Notes: generated by a model not told the origin, from the sequence alone. Shown: positions 8,819 through 17,389, numbered from the stretch's first letter. The stretch: 64,000 nucleotides of DNA from Nostoc sp. C052 (GCF_013393905.1 NZ_CP040272.1:2542001-2606000); one strand, 5' to 3'. A program made the numbers and translations.

Positions 8819-9670
8819 CTAAGCTCGTTTTCTTGTGCTGGTACGCCGCGTTCGTCTTAGTGATGCGTCATATTCTAAGGCAGCGCCCATACCAAATAAC
8901 ACTCCACTAAACACCCAAAACACTTCTAAGATTTCCCCACTTTGATAATTGGGGCCTTGGGCGTATTTAAACCACATATCTGCAATGTAAAGCGAAAAGG
9001 CCGCCGCTGCAATCATTCGCCAAGACTGGGAAACTCTTCCTCCCCAAAAGGCTAACAGCAGAGTGGTAGCAATAATTAACAGAACCACATCGCTAACTAC
9101 GTAAAACCAGTTCAAAATAGCGACTAGCAGTTCCGTGGATGTTTCCTGTTGCATAGAAATCCACCATGCCAACAAACTACCGAATACTGCAATTGCTAAC
9201 ACAATTAGCCACTGCCATTTTTCCAGATTGATTCGCCTGGAAGCCACAGCTAAAGTCATGCCTGCGCCAAGTAATAGATAAGTCAGTACAAAAAATATAT
9301 CGCCTACAGACACATCCGGTTCATCTTTTAAAACTATCTCGGTATAGCCGAAAATTATCCCCCCAACGAAATAGGAAAGCATACCTAACCCAATTAAGAG
9401 CCAAACATTCCGGCCACTGACGATTTGTGGACTAAGCCAGTTCCTCAAGCATAAGATACTGGCAGCCAAATAAGCTAAAGCTTCAAAAATATTTGTGCCA
9501 ATCACATACCACTCAGCCCGACTTTCTATGCCATCGGCTCCGGGAACTTTGGCACTAAACAACAAAAAGTATAGCAGTGCCAGTACGGCCCAGCCAATAT
9601 TAGCTAAGACAATGTTCTGAGTGTTGAAAATAGATTTAGAAAGGAACGAATTCTCGTAAGAGTTATTCAT
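8819..9670 (-). CDS. Integral membrane protein, about 8 spans, unknown function
   Basis: Roughly 283 residues with about eight hydrophobic helices (for example GWAVLALLYFLLF, LLIGLGMLSYFVGGIIFGY, FVLTYLLLGAGMTLAVA, FYVVSDVVLLIIATTLLLAF) and a basic tail RRTRRTSTRKRA. It has the look of a cyanobacterial multi-span sensor or transporter-like protein, but no family motif is recognised. I prefer ATG at 9670 (MNNSYEN); an in-frame start at 9757 would add 29 residues that look non-native. It ends 10 bases before the HTH gene, so the two may be cotranscribed. Confidence 0.65.
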   Translation of the reverse strand: MNNSYENSFLSKSIFNTQNIVLANIGWAVLALLYFLLFSAKVPGADGIESRAEWYVIGTNIFEALAYLAASILCLRNWLSPQIVSGRNVWLLIGLGMLSYFVGGIIFGYTEIVLKDEPDVSVGDIFFVLTYLLLGAGMTLAVASRRINLEKWQWLIVLAIAVFGSLLAWWISMQQETSTELLVAILNWFYVVSDVVLLIIATTLLLAFWGGRVSQSWRMIAAAAFSLYIADMWFKYAQGPNYQSGEILEVFWVFSGVLFGMGAALEYDASLRRTRRTSTRKRA

Positions 9671-9811
9671 AGGACAAGACTTATGTAGATGCACTCTGGC
9701 AGTATTTTGAGTTAAAGGACTGTATATATAGCAGTGTGTCTGCCAAGTAATACACAATCAGACACCAAAAGCAAGTGCCAGTGGCCGGAATTTTCTGAAA
9801 AAATTTCCATG

Positions 9812-10471
9812 CTACTGCCATAGTTTACCCAGTGGCGATTGATTTAGCCAATTGATAAACAGCGCTCGCTCGGCTTCTGGCATATCTTCTAGCTTATAAA
9901 TCACTTGTTTGGTAAAATTACCATTGCCAAAATAGGCTTTTCCTAATCGATGCAGTTCTTGTAACAGAATAACTACATGATTTTCTTGCCAATCAGGTAT
10001 TTTGGCTGTCGGCAAAGGATTAGTAGACACCAAATATTTAACCGCTTCTAGAGAAGACGCTTGGGGAAATTGCTTCTGCTTTAATACTTCGGCAATATCT
10101 TTTTCAAATAATGCAACTTGTCTAGCACCTAAAAACTCTTCAATATCGATAGAAACACCTTGTAACAGCAAAATACTGGCTTGGATTAAAATCGCCGTTT
10201 TGCCATGACCACCTGTGTCACTATCCAGCTGCTCTAAACGGATTTTGCCCCAAACACTAAAGCGTTCCGGTTCCTCCAGCAAAACACAGGCTTTACCTCG
10301 GTTATCCGTTAATTCTCTCCATAAGGCTCTAGCTTCTTCTTCTTGACTAGCTTTGAAAACACTAATCAAGCGAAAAGTCTGCCCTTGATAACTGAGAATC
10401 GGCACTTGCTGATCCTTTTTTGGGTGCTGAATGCTTGATATTTCAACATCCTGCCGTTTGAGAATAAACAT
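9812..10471 (-). CDS. Hypothetical cyanobacterial protein, 219 aa
   Basis: Soluble 219-residue protein, ATG start at 10471, no signal peptide. The N-terminal part looks like a small beta-rich domain (ILSYQGQTFRLISVFKASQEEEARALWREL); the C-terminal part is helical and ends LFINWLNQSPLGKLWQ. I do not recognise a named domain, but the host-like codon use suggests a conserved native gene. It is separated from its neighbours by non-coding sequence on both sides. Confidence 0.6.
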   Translation of the reverse strand: MFILKRQDVEISSIQHPKKDQQVPILSYQGQTFRLISVFKASQEEEARALWRELTDNRGKACVLLEEPERFSVWGKIRLEQLDSDTGGHGKTAILIQASILLLQGVSIDIEEFLGARQVALFEKDIAEVLKQKQFPQASSLEAVKYLVSTNPLPTAKIPDWQENHVVILLQELHRLGKAYFGNGNFTKQVIYKLEDMPEAERALFINWLNQSPLGKLWQ

Positions 10472-10829
10472 GGCACTAGCAAATAACTCCTCACAGGGGC
10501 ACTCTTAATATGGAATATATAATGGCATTTGGCAGTATCGCCAAGGCTGAAATTACCTAGCATACTGTGAAAATGAGCCTCGCGATCGCCAGATCCTTCC
10601 CGAAGGTAGCCGCCCAGAGGACGTTAGCGCTAACGGGCAAATAACCCCTTGACAACACAATATATCTAAACCAATACCCCATCTGTTTCGTTTTCGGTGT
10701 AGATTGCACTAACTAGCGACTAGCATCTTAGCCTTGCTAGTGGTAAATCTGCAATTTTTGATTGCTTCTTGGTAGGTGAAGACGATATAATAGTGTAGGT
10801 GACTCCTTCAGGAGCCATTATTTTGTTTT
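10472..10829. other. Intergenic region with repeat debris and tRNA-Arg promoter
   Basis: Holds a short self-complementary repeat fragment (CTTCCCGAAGG near 10597, followed by TTAGCGCTAA near 10624) of the kind scattered in Nostoc-type genomes. Near its right end it holds the promoter of tRNA-Arg. No ORF is supported. Confidence 0.5.
10762..10791 (+). promoter_or_regulatory. Promoter of tRNA-Arg
   Basis: TTGCTT at 10762-10767 and TATAAT at 10786-10791 with an 18-base spacer, about 38 bases before the tRNA. The string GGTGAAG plus TATAAT recurs at 10931-10946 in front of the endonuclease gene. Confidence 0.6.
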
Positions 10830-10902
10830 GGGCGCGTAGCTCAGTGGATAGAGCAATTGCCTTCTAAGCAATCGGTCGCAGGTTCGAACCCTGCCGCGCT
10901 CG
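10830..10902 (+). tRNA. tRNA-Arg (anticodon TCT)
   Basis: A 73-base cloverleaf: acceptor GGGCGCG pairs with CGCGCTC (one G-U), D-arm GCTCAGTGGATAGAGC, anticodon loop CTTCTAA with anticodon TCT, T-arm GCAGG-TTCGAAC-CCTGC, discriminator G. The gene is uninterrupted and CCA is not encoded. Confidence 0.95.
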
Positions 10903-10916
10903 TTTTAACTTAATAT

Positions 10917-10967
10917 GAACCCTCAAGCACGGTGAAGTGATATAATCATTTTATTGGTTGAGGGTTC
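10917..10967 (+). promoter_or_regulatory. Hairpin that masks the RBS, with a promoter in its loop
   Basis: GAACCCTCAA (10917-10926) is a perfect inverted copy of TTGAGGGTTC (10958-10967). The right arm contains the GAGGG ribosome site (10960-10964) of the downstream endonuclease. The loop holds an extended -10 box, TGATATAAT (10938-10946). A transcript reading through from tRNA-Arg would fold and hide the RBS; a transcript from the loop promoter would lack the left arm and stay translatable. Confidence 0.55.
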
Positions 10968-10971
10968 GTTA

Positions 10972-11637
10972 TTGCTGCATCATACCAAGAACAAAGGCGA
11001 TATCGCTACTACCAAAGCGATCGCTGACCTAACGCTTAAAGGATACTTGATTCTGACACCACTTGTTTGTGAGCATTTACCTTTTGATTTTGTTGCTTAC
11101 AAAGACGATAAATTTTACAAAATCCAAGCTAAATACGCGGGAGATAATAGAGTAGTCAATAAAACTATTTGGGTAGATAGAAATGGGACTCATCAGAAGA
11201 AGTACAAAGTAAATGACTTTGACTTTTATGCTGTTTATCTGCCTGACATAGATAAAGTTGTTTATCCATCAGTTCACTTTAATGGTTGCTACATAACTAC
11301 CCAGATACCTAATTCAGCTACACCGTTTTACTGGTGGGAGGATTTTACAGACTTTACTGAAGCAGCCTCCAAGCGAACCTACAAGGAGTTTGGCGTTGAT
11401 TTAACAACTAGAAAGGTTAACCCAGACTCTAGAATTCACACTAGAAAAGTTGAAAGGCCATCAAAAGAAGAACTAGAAAAACTAGTTTGGGAAAAGCCAA
11501 CAGCACAAATTGGCAGAGATTTTGGCGTGTCTGATAAGGCTGTAGAAAAGTGGTGTAAGGCTTATGGGGTAGAAAAGCCACCCAGAGGGTATTGGGTTAA
11601 GAAAGCTTATGGAAAAGTAGAAGGACAGTTAACATAA
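10972..11637 (+). CDS. Homing-endonuclease-like PD-(D/E)XK protein with C-terminal HTH
   Basis: About 222 residues. The first 130 resemble the PD-(D/E)XK family of group I intron endonucleases typified by I-Ssp6803I: HHTKNKGDIATTKAIADLTLKGY, then FDFVAY and KIQAKYA, where the Q-x-K replaces the usual (D/E)-x-K, as I recall for that enzyme. The C-terminus has an HTH (SKEELEKLVW, IGRDFGVSDKAVEKWCKAYGV) for DNA recognition. TTG at 10972 with GAGGG seven bases upstream is the likely start; TTG at 10954 is an alternative. There is no intron here: the adjacent tRNA-Arg is intact, so this would be a free-standing endonuclease. Confidence 0.65.
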   Translation: MLHHTKNKGDIATTKAIADLTLKGYLILTPLVCEHLPFDFVAYKDDKFYKIQAKYAGDNRVVNKTIWVDRNGTHQKKYKVNDFDFYAVYLPDIDKVVYPSVHFNGCYITTQIPNSATPFYWWEDFTDFTEAASKRTYKEFGVDLTTRKVNPDSRIHTRKVERPSKEELEKLVWEKPTAQIGRDFGVSDKAVEKWCKAYGVEKPPRGYWVKKAYGKVEGQLT

Positions 11638-11811
11638 TATACTCTAGAAAATCATAGCCAAAAAAAGATGATACCCAAAATTCTGTTCTGATAGCCAAAT
11701 CATAGTCAGAATAGCCACTAATGCAACCAAGAGAATTAGCTTTTGAATATCAAAATCTCTTAAAAACGCTGAAACCCTTGAGTTTAGGTTGGTTGTTTGA
11801 TAAATTTAAAA

Positions 11812-11883
11812 AGCCCGTGACGAGGATTGAACTCGTGACCTCACCCTTACCAAGGGTGTGCTCTACCACTGAGCCACACGGGC
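11812..11883 (-). tRNA. tRNA-Thr (anticodon GGT)
   Basis: On the minus strand a 72-base cloverleaf: acceptor GCCCGTG/CACGGGC, anticodon arm CACCC-TTGGTAA-GGGTG with anticodon GGT, T-loop TTCAATC. It follows tRNA-Tyr by about 90 bases in the same direction, so the two are probably cotranscribed. Confidence 0.95.
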
Positions 11884-11974
11884 GAAATATGATTTTGCTT
11901 TCTCAAGCTAGAAGTTAAAATGCTGGGAGTTTTGATGCTTACCCAGTCATTATAACTTATAACTTCGTAAGTGG

Positions 11975-12057
11975 TGGGCCGGGCTGGATTTGAACCAGCG
12001 TAGGCGCAAGCCAACGGATTTACAGTCCGTCTCCATTAACCACTCGGACACCGACCC
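11975..12057 (-). tRNA. tRNA-Tyr (anticodon GTA)
   Basis: Class II tRNA with a long variable arm: acceptor GGGTCGG/CCGGCCC, anticodon stem CGGA-CTGTAAA-TCCG with anticodon GTA, T-arm GCTGG-TTCAAAT-CCAGC, discriminator A. The next three genomic bases happen to read CCA. Confidence 0.95.
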
Positions 12058-12129
12058 GATTTGTCTCACGATTTAAAATCTTAGCACCACCTTTTATAAA
12101 TTGCAAGTGATTAGAAAAAATAACTTGCA

Positions 12130-12160
12130 GGTAGAGACGCAACAAAACTGCGTCTCTACC
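12130..12160 (-). terminator. Hairpin downstream of nadA
   Basis: GGTAGAGACGCA (12130-12141) pairs perfectly with TGCGTCTCTACC (12149-12160) across a 7-base loop, 20 bases past the nadA stop. On the nadA strand a T-rich run (TTATTTTTT) follows a few bases later. The GTAGAGACG stem is a common Nostoc-type repeat, so it may be a repeat used as a terminator. Confidence 0.65.
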
Positions 12161-12180
12161 ATCTGGATAAAAAATACTGG

Positions 12181-13155
12181 TTACACACTCATCTCCAGCA
12201 TTCGTTGCATTGGTCGCAGTGCAGCAAGGCGGATATCCTCTGATATGGTAATTTCGGGAGTGCGATTTTTCATTGCCCAGTAAAGCTTTTCTAGGGTGTT
12301 TAACCGCATAAACGGACATTCGTTACAAGCACAGTTATTCATCGGCGGTGCAGGAATGAAGTGCTTGTCAGGAGCTAGTTTTTGCATTTGGTGAATGATT
12401 CCCGGCTCCGTAGCAACGATAAATTCTTTGGTGGGGCTGCTTTGACAATACTTGAGTAAGGCGGCTGTAGAGCCAATAAAGCTGGCGTGGCGCAATACAC
12501 TACTTTCACATTCTGGATGTGCGATCGCCTCTGCTTCGGGATGGGCAATTTTTAACTGGACAATTTTCTTTTCCGAAAAGGTTTCATGGACAACACAGCT
12601 ACCTTGCCATAGCACCAAATCTCGTCCAGTCTGTTCCATCACATACCGCCCCAAATTCCGATCTGGGGCAAAAATAATCGGCTGTTCTTTCGGTATCTGC
12701 TGCACAATTTTCACAGCGTTGGAGCTAGTACAAATAATATCGCTCATCGCCTTGATATCAGCAGAACAGTTGATGTAAGACACTACCAAATGATTCGGAT
12801 GCGCTGCTTTAAAAGCTGCAAACGCCTCTGGTGGACAACTGTCTGCTAAAGAACAACCAGCATCCAAATCTGGTAAAAGTACTAATTTATCGGGATTAAG
12901 TATCTTTGCTGTTTCTGCCATGAAGTGAACGCCAGCAAAGACAATCACATCCGCATTTGTTTTTTCGGCGGCTCTTGCTAGTTGTAATGAATCCCCAATA
13001 AAGTCTGCAATATCCTGAATATCTGGCTCTTGATAATAATGCGCCAGGATAACGGCGTTGAGTTCTTTTTTGAGACTCTGAATCGCGGCAAACAAATCTA
13101 GTGGTAGTTCACCCAGTTGGGTGTTTTCTCGTTGAGCTAGTGCAGTGGTAAACAC
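12181..13155 (-). CDS. nadA: Quinolinate synthase A
   Basis: Condenses iminoaspartate and dihydroxyacetone phosphate to quinolinate in NAD synthesis, using a 4Fe-4S cluster. 324 residues. Three repeated NadA domains are readable: AHYYQEPDIQDIADFIGDSL near residue 38, DLDAGCSLADSC at 97-107, YINCSADIKA near 128, APDRNLG near 163. Probable cluster ligands are C101, C187 (GSCVVH) and C280 in the CACNECP motif. GTG start at 13155. The gene is alone and followed by a hairpin; it is divergent from the metallophosphatase gene. Confidence 0.95.
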   Translation of the reverse strand: MFTTALAQRENTQLGELPLDLFAAIQSLKKELNAVILAHYYQEPDIQDIADFIGDSLQLARAAEKTNADVIVFAGVHFMAETAKILNPDKLVLLPDLDAGCSLADSCPPEAFAAFKAAHPNHLVVSYINCSADIKAMSDIICTSSNAVKIVQQIPKEQPIIFAPDRNLGRYVMEQTGRDLVLWQGSCVVHETFSEKKIVQLKIAHPEAEAIAHPECESSVLRHASFIGSTAALLKYCQSSPTKEFIVATEPGIIHQMQKLAPDKHFIPAPPMNNCACNECPFMRLNTLEKLYWAMKNRTPEITISEDIRLAALRPMQRMLEMSV

Positions 13156-13304
13156 AGTTTAGGGGTGCTTTATGTTGCAAATGTATGTCCTGTGGATTCA
13201 ATTATAGTAGTTTTTACCAAAAATAGTGGACGGTTGATATTTTGGGGTTGTGTCCAAATCGGGCTGAGTTTCATATCCTGGAGATAGACGGCAAGGAAAG
13301 TGGC

Positions 13305-14225
13305 ATGACCAGTCAGAAAACTCAATCGATAAACCTCAAAATTGCTGTAGTTGGAGATATTCACGACCAATGGGAAGTGGAAGATGGCGTTGCACTCAAG
13401 CATCTGGGTGTTGACTTAGTGCTGTTTGTCGGGGATTTTGGCAATGAATCGGTGGAAGTGGTCAGAGCGATCGCATCTCTCGATATTCCCAAAGCAGCCG
13501 TGATGGGCAACCACGATGCCTGGTACACCGCCACCGAATGGGGACGCAAAAAGGCTCCTTATGACCGCTCTAAGGAAGACTGGGTACAGGAACAACTCGA
13601 TTTATTAGGCGCGTCCCATGTCGGTTACGGTAAGTTGGATTTTCCCGCTTGGAATTTAACTGTAGTGGGGGGTCGTCCCTTTACCTGGGGTGGCCCAGAG
13701 TGGAAATTCGCGGAAATCTGTAAAGAACGTTACGGTGTGACGAGTTTGGAAGAATCCGCCGATCGCATCTTCAAAGCAGTTAAAAGCGCCGCTTACGAGA
13801 CAATTATATTTTTGGGTCACAATGGGCCTAGTGGGTTAGGCGATCGCCCCGAAGACCCCTGCGGCAAAGACTGGCACCCAATTGGCGGCGATTTTGGCGA
13901 TCCAGATTTTGGCGAGGCGATTTCTCATGCCTTGACTGCTGGTAAAACCATTCCTCTGGTAACATTTGGTCACATGCACCGAGATTTACGCCATACCAAG
14001 AAGGTGCAGCGCAAACCCATCTTTAGAAGTCCAGAGGGAACAATTTACTTAAATGCGGCTAGTGTCCCCAGGATTGTGGAAAATGACGGCGAGAAGCTGC
14101 GTAACTTTTCCATTGTCTCTCTAGAGGCGGGTGTGGTTTCGCAAGTTTCCCTAGTTTGGGTGGGGAATGACTTTCAGGTGGCTTCAGAGGAAATTTTGTA
14201 TGAGCGATCGCGTATTGTGTCGTAG
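13305..14225 (+). CDS. Metallophosphoesterase, cyanobacterial/plant TIGR04168-like
   Basis: Calcineurin-like metallophosphatase of about 306 residues. Metal-binding motifs are all present: GDIHDQWE, GDFGNE, GNHDAW, FLGHNGPSG and FGHMHRDLRH. This subfamily is, as I recall, restricted to cyanobacteria and plastid lineages. The in vivo substrate is unknown. I chose ATG at 13305 (MTSQKTQ) because AAGGA lies eight bases upstream; an in-frame TTG at 13242 would add 21 non-conserved-looking residues. Single gene before tRNA-Ser. Confidence 0.85.
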   Translation: MTSQKTQSINLKIAVVGDIHDQWEVEDGVALKHLGVDLVLFVGDFGNESVEVVRAIASLDIPKAAVMGNHDAWYTATEWGRKKAPYDRSKEDWVQEQLDLLGASHVGYGKLDFPAWNLTVVGGRPFTWGGPEWKFAEICKERYGVTSLEESADRIFKAVKSAAYETIIFLGHNGPSGLGDRPEDPCGKDWHPIGGDFGDPDFGEAISHALTAGKTIPLVTFGHMHRDLRHTKKVQRKPIFRSPEGTIYLNAASVPRIVENDGEKLRNFSIVSLEAGVVSQVSLVWVGNDFQVASEEILYERSRIVS

Positions 14226-14356
14226 ACATTCGCATCCAGTAGTGCAATCTGCGTAGATAATAGGGTATAGTATTATCTGTCAAGTTTAGTGCTAACCAAC
14301 AAAAGCGCCTGAATAGCGTCTGAAACTAGGAGCAGCACAAGTTTGACAGATTTACT

Positions 14357-14441
14357 GGAGAGGTGGCAGAGTGGTCGATTGCGTCCGACTTGAAATCGGA
14401 TGAGGCTAAAACCTCCGGGAGTTCGAATCTCCCCCTCTCCG
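14357..14441 (+). tRNA. tRNA-Ser (anticodon TGA)
   Basis: 85-base class II tRNA: acceptor GGAGAGG/CCTCTCC, anticodon stem CCGA-CTTGAAA-TCGG with anticodon TGA, extended variable arm, T-arm GGGAG-TTCGAAT-CTCCC, discriminator G. CCA not encoded. Confidence 0.95.
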
Positions 14442-14442
14442 T

Positions 14443-14485
14443 TTAGGAATTAAAAATTGAAAATTAAAAATTAAAAATTGAAGAG
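14443..14485. repeat. A/T-rich simple repeat flanking the four-helix-bundle gene
   Basis: ATTAAAAATTGAAAATT and AAAAATTAAAAATTG follow one another here, and a related GATTAAAAATTAAAAT string lies on the other side of the gene (14847-14862). Such strings are common between genes in Nostoc-type genomes. Confidence 0.45.
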
Positions 14486-14486
14486 G

Positions 14487-14840
14487 TTAGGTGGGGCTTT
14501 TGGTGGAGATAATTATGGCACCAAGAATTTTTGTTAGTTCTTCGGCTTCGGTTTGGAGTTGACTAATTTTTGATTGAGGTACTATTTCGGTAGCAATGAG
14601 CAACCTTAACCAATACCGAGTTTCACGGGATTCTTTTAGTGCAATCATGAGCTTGCTGATAAAATCTGCTTTGCTTTGAGCAGCTTGTCCTTCTTCTACA
14701 TTAGCTCCAATCGATGTTCCTGACCTTAATAACTGTTGAGCAAGGGTTCGTGCTACTCCTGGTTTGTCATCTAAAAACTGGCACAATTTGACTATGCGAA
14801 CTGAAAAAGTAAAAGTGCGATCGCAAATATCTTTTTTCAT
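14487..14840 (-). CDS. Four-helix-bundle protein (23S rRNA IVP family)
   Basis: 117 residues with the family signature: RTFTFSVRIVKLCQFLDD, LAQQLLRSGTSIGANVEEGQAAQSKADFISKLMIALKESRETRYWLRLL. It belongs to the S23/IVP-like four-helix bundles first seen in intervening sequences of 23S rRNA; the molecular role is not established. ATG at 14840. It is bracketed by simple repeats and follows tRNA-Ser, which suggests a mobile cassette. A second member of the same family, frameshifted, lies at 37809-38185. Confidence 0.85.
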   Translation of the reverse strand: MKKDICDRTFTFSVRIVKLCQFLDDKPGVARTLAQQLLRSGTSIGANVEEGQAAQSKADFISKLMIALKESRETRYWLRLLIATEIVPQSKISQLQTEAEELTKILGAIIISTKSPT

Positions 14841-14922
14841 TAGTCAAGATTAAAAATTAAAATAAGTTACTATACCGTTTTTCTTCTCTTAGTTTGGCAT
14901 TGTCTCAGCTTTTACTAAATTT

Positions 14923-17229
14923 TTAACTTTTAATTGGTAAAAACAAGGTATCTTCAATTTCCTGCCTGACTTCTCGGCTAATATAACAATCACTATTCAG
15001 GCAATCCACTAAGAGCTTATTTGCATCATAATACTGTTTTAACAGATCCTTTTGTACGTCACTGAATTGCCAGTAATGCCCAATATTACGATTTTTTATC
15101 ATTACAGAGCGAAGTTTTTCAACCCAAACATATCTATCGGTAACTACCCACTCCGAAAGAACTTTTTTATCTTGGCTGAAACTAGGTAGTTCATTCTGAA
15201 TCTCTCTAATCTGTTGCCGAAAATCTAAATTTGATATATCTTCAAGAAGACGACGTAAATATTCATGATAGACATTAAAATCTAAAGAGTGGCTCATTAA
15301 GAAGGACATTAGGCTATCAGAACTAATTTCATTAGGTTGAAATTTTTTAATTAATCTTTGATCTATTTTTGTAGCTAAATAAGAGAAAAATCCATATTTA
15401 TCCTTTAAAGGACGAATAATAAGATCATTCATATTTTCATGTGAAAACATAAAGTATGAAGCTCGAACTGCTGCTGGTTTATAAGTAGTTTCAACCGAAA
15501 TTGACTTTTCATTTACCCATACTAAAAATTGTTGTATTTTCTCATCTTGTGCCAATAGGTTATCAATTTTTATCTTTATCATCCACACCAAATCATCTGC
15601 CTTTCGCATCATTCCTACTGTCAGCAAAAAAACTTCCTGCCAGCGTTTCTCCATAATATGATCTACCAACTTTTCCCAGGCAGAGTTGGCAACTATTTCT
15701 CTTGCTGCGAAAAATTCATGAAACGTTAAGTGAGAAAAAGAATAGATACCCTTTGCTCGTTCTACTAATAACCCATGCTGTGCTTCAATAGACTTTAAAA
15801 CAGCTTCACTATCGAGTTTCAATACTTCTAGCTCTGTATCTGCATCACGTAAATTACTGATAAAATCAGCAATGTATACTTCAGTCGTTTTTTGCTTAAA
15901 AAAATAGTCTTTCTGCTCAAAAGTGGTTAAGGCAACTTGACTCAATAAATCTTCCTTGCGCTGCAAAGACAGGTTTTTATAGACCTGTTCTCTCTCAATG
16001 TTGCGCTTGGCATCCCATTTTTTCAGCAATACATCTAATCCTTCTTGATAAAGTTCAGAACGGTTTGCTGGGAAATCTCCACTATCTCCAAACACCAAAC
16101 ACAATAATGTTAGAAGTAAAGGACTACTTGCTAGTTCTTGGATTGGTTTATTCTCCTTTAGTTTTTGAATGAATCTTTGACTTTTAACTGGATCAGTTAA
16201 CTGGAACCAATTTTGAGCAAAAATTGCTATTTGTTTTTCGTCAAAATCTGCCATCTCAACTTCTGTAAAACTTTGATAGGTGTATTCTTTGGCAGCAATA
16301 CGACAGGTAATTACAAACTGATTGGTATGAAACCAGTCAGAAAATTCCCGAATTTGTCGTAAAACACGCTTGGTATCTTCCTCTCGTATCTCATCTAACC
16401 CATCCAGCAATACCAACGCCTTACCCTGTTTTAAAAGTTTCTCTACTGCCGCACTGGTATGAGTTACCCCACAGCTTGATAATAGTTGAACAATAAATTT
16501 CAAAATATCTGGTTTTTTAGGTGCTTCTGCAAAATCTTTTAATGTGATAAACAAGGGAACTCTGTTTGCTTGAAATCTCCCTTCAATACACTGCATTGCT
16601 AAATATTTTAAAAAAGTGGTTTTTCCTGCTCCTGGTTTACCTAAAACCATCAATTTACTATAATGCTGTACAACCTCTAATCCTGAAACTCGTTTTTGTT
16701 TTACTCCGCTAAGTCCAATTCGCTCAAAGTTATCATGGTCACAGCTTTGTATTAGTTCCGCAACTTTTAGCCGTCTTCGTCCTGTTATTGCCTCCAGAAT
16801 ATTGACATTTGTGTAAATACCTTGTTTTCCTGTTAACTCAATTGGCTTAGGCATATCTAATACCCGCATAGTTCCGCATTTTTCTTTGATGTAGGGTTTG
16901 ATTTGTTTGCGGATTTCTTGCACTAAAGTATCAAGAGAATCATCTACGTCATCTGTAGTTAAATGACCAGAGGGTTTTTGTTGTGCATACTTTTTGCTCA
17001 GATACTCTCGTAAGCGGCTTTCTTTAACAGGGCCATTACCAGTGATGCAAAATTTTTTGTAAATACCTGTGAGGCAAGTGCTGAGGTTACTTTCAGAAAT
17101 GTTTAATTCTTGAGCTACGTTGACTCGATTCTTACTACGACCGAATATTTCCAGAAAGACTTCTTTCTCTCGGTGCGACAATTCACTGTATTGCTCCAGT
17201 TGCTTAAGAAAGTCCTCTGGTATAGACAT
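14923..17229 (-). CDS. NACHT-domain STAND NTPase with N-terminal HTH
   Basis: About 768 residues. Residues 1-90 form an HTH of the LuxR-like type found before NB-ARC/NACHT modules in cyanobacteria (SHREKEVFLEIFGRSKNRVNVAQELNISESNL in pieces around 18-50). The NACHT module follows: Walker A GKPGAGKTT at about 197-205 and Walker B LVLLDGLDE at about 272-280, then helical regions to the end with no LRR, TPR or WD repeats. Bacterial NACHT proteins include antiphage NLR-like systems; a defence role here is inference. ATG at 17229 with GGGAG six bases upstream is preferred to a TTG at 17244. A small ORF is divergently encoded across a 10-bp-period repeat. Confidence 0.85.
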   Translation of the reverse strand: MSIPEDFLKQLEQYSELSHREKEVFLEIFGRSKNRVNVAQELNISESNLSTCLTGIYKKFCITGNGPVKESRLREYLSKKYAQQKPSGHLTTDDVDDSLDTLVQEIRKQIKPYIKEKCGTMRVLDMPKPIELTGKQGIYTNVNILEAITGRRRLKVAELIQSCDHDNFERIGLSGVKQKRVSGLEVVQHYSKLMVLGKPGAGKTTFLKYLAMQCIEGRFQANRVPLFITLKDFAEAPKKPDILKFIVQLLSSCGVTHTSAAVEKLLKQGKALVLLDGLDEIREEDTKRVLRQIREFSDWFHTNQFVITCRIAAKEYTYQSFTEVEMADFDEKQIAIFAQNWFQLTDPVKSQRFIQKLKENKPIQELASSPLLLTLLCLVFGDSGDFPANRSELYQEGLDVLLKKWDAKRNIEREQVYKNLSLQRKEDLLSQVALTTFEQKDYFFKQKTTEVYIADFISNLRDADTELEVLKLDSEAVLKSIEAQHGLLVERAKGIYSFSHLTFHEFFAAREIVANSAWEKLVDHIMEKRWQEVFLLTVGMMRKADDLVWMIKIKIDNLLAQDEKIQQFLVWVNEKSISVETTYKPAAVRASYFMFSHENMNDLIIRPLKDKYGFFSYLATKIDQRLIKKFQPNEISSDSLMSFLMSHSLDFNVYHEYLRRLLEDISNLDFRQQIREIQNELPSFSQDKKVLSEWVVTDRYVWVEKLRSVMIKNRNIGHYWQFSDVQKDLLKQYYDANKLLVDCLNSDCYISREVRQEIEDTLFLPIKS

Positions 17230-17300
17230 TGACCACTCCCACAATTACTTATAAGCCAGTGTAGCCAAAGTTTTTATCAAAATGTGGAGTTAAAGCAGTG

Positions 17301-17330
17301 TAAGTCAGGCTAAGTCAAGGTAAGTCAGAT
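17301..17330. repeat. Three direct repeats of 10-bp period, candidate operator
   Basis: TAAGTCAGGC, TAAGTCAAGG and TAAGTCAGAT follow directly, so TAAGTCA recurs every 10 bp, one helical turn. They lie in the 160-bp gap between the divergent NACHT gene and a small ORF, a good place for a regulator such as the HTH of the NACHT protein to bind. Binding is inference. Confidence 0.6.
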
Positions 17331-17389
17331 AAATAACTACAAAAGAAAATTGCGACATTGAACTCAGTCAAGCTACTGAGGCAATCGCA

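Noticed and set aside
10830..11637. Group I intron in tRNA-Arg hosting the endonuclease
   Set aside because: The tRNA is contiguous with normal stems, and the endonuclease gene lies outside it.
11721..11918. 65-codon ORF on the plus strand
   Set aside because: It runs through the antisense of tRNA-Thr and shows no protein-like conservation features.
11972..11974. Encoded CCA tail on tRNA-Tyr
   Set aside because: The other tRNAs in the window lack CCA; three matching bases can occur by chance.
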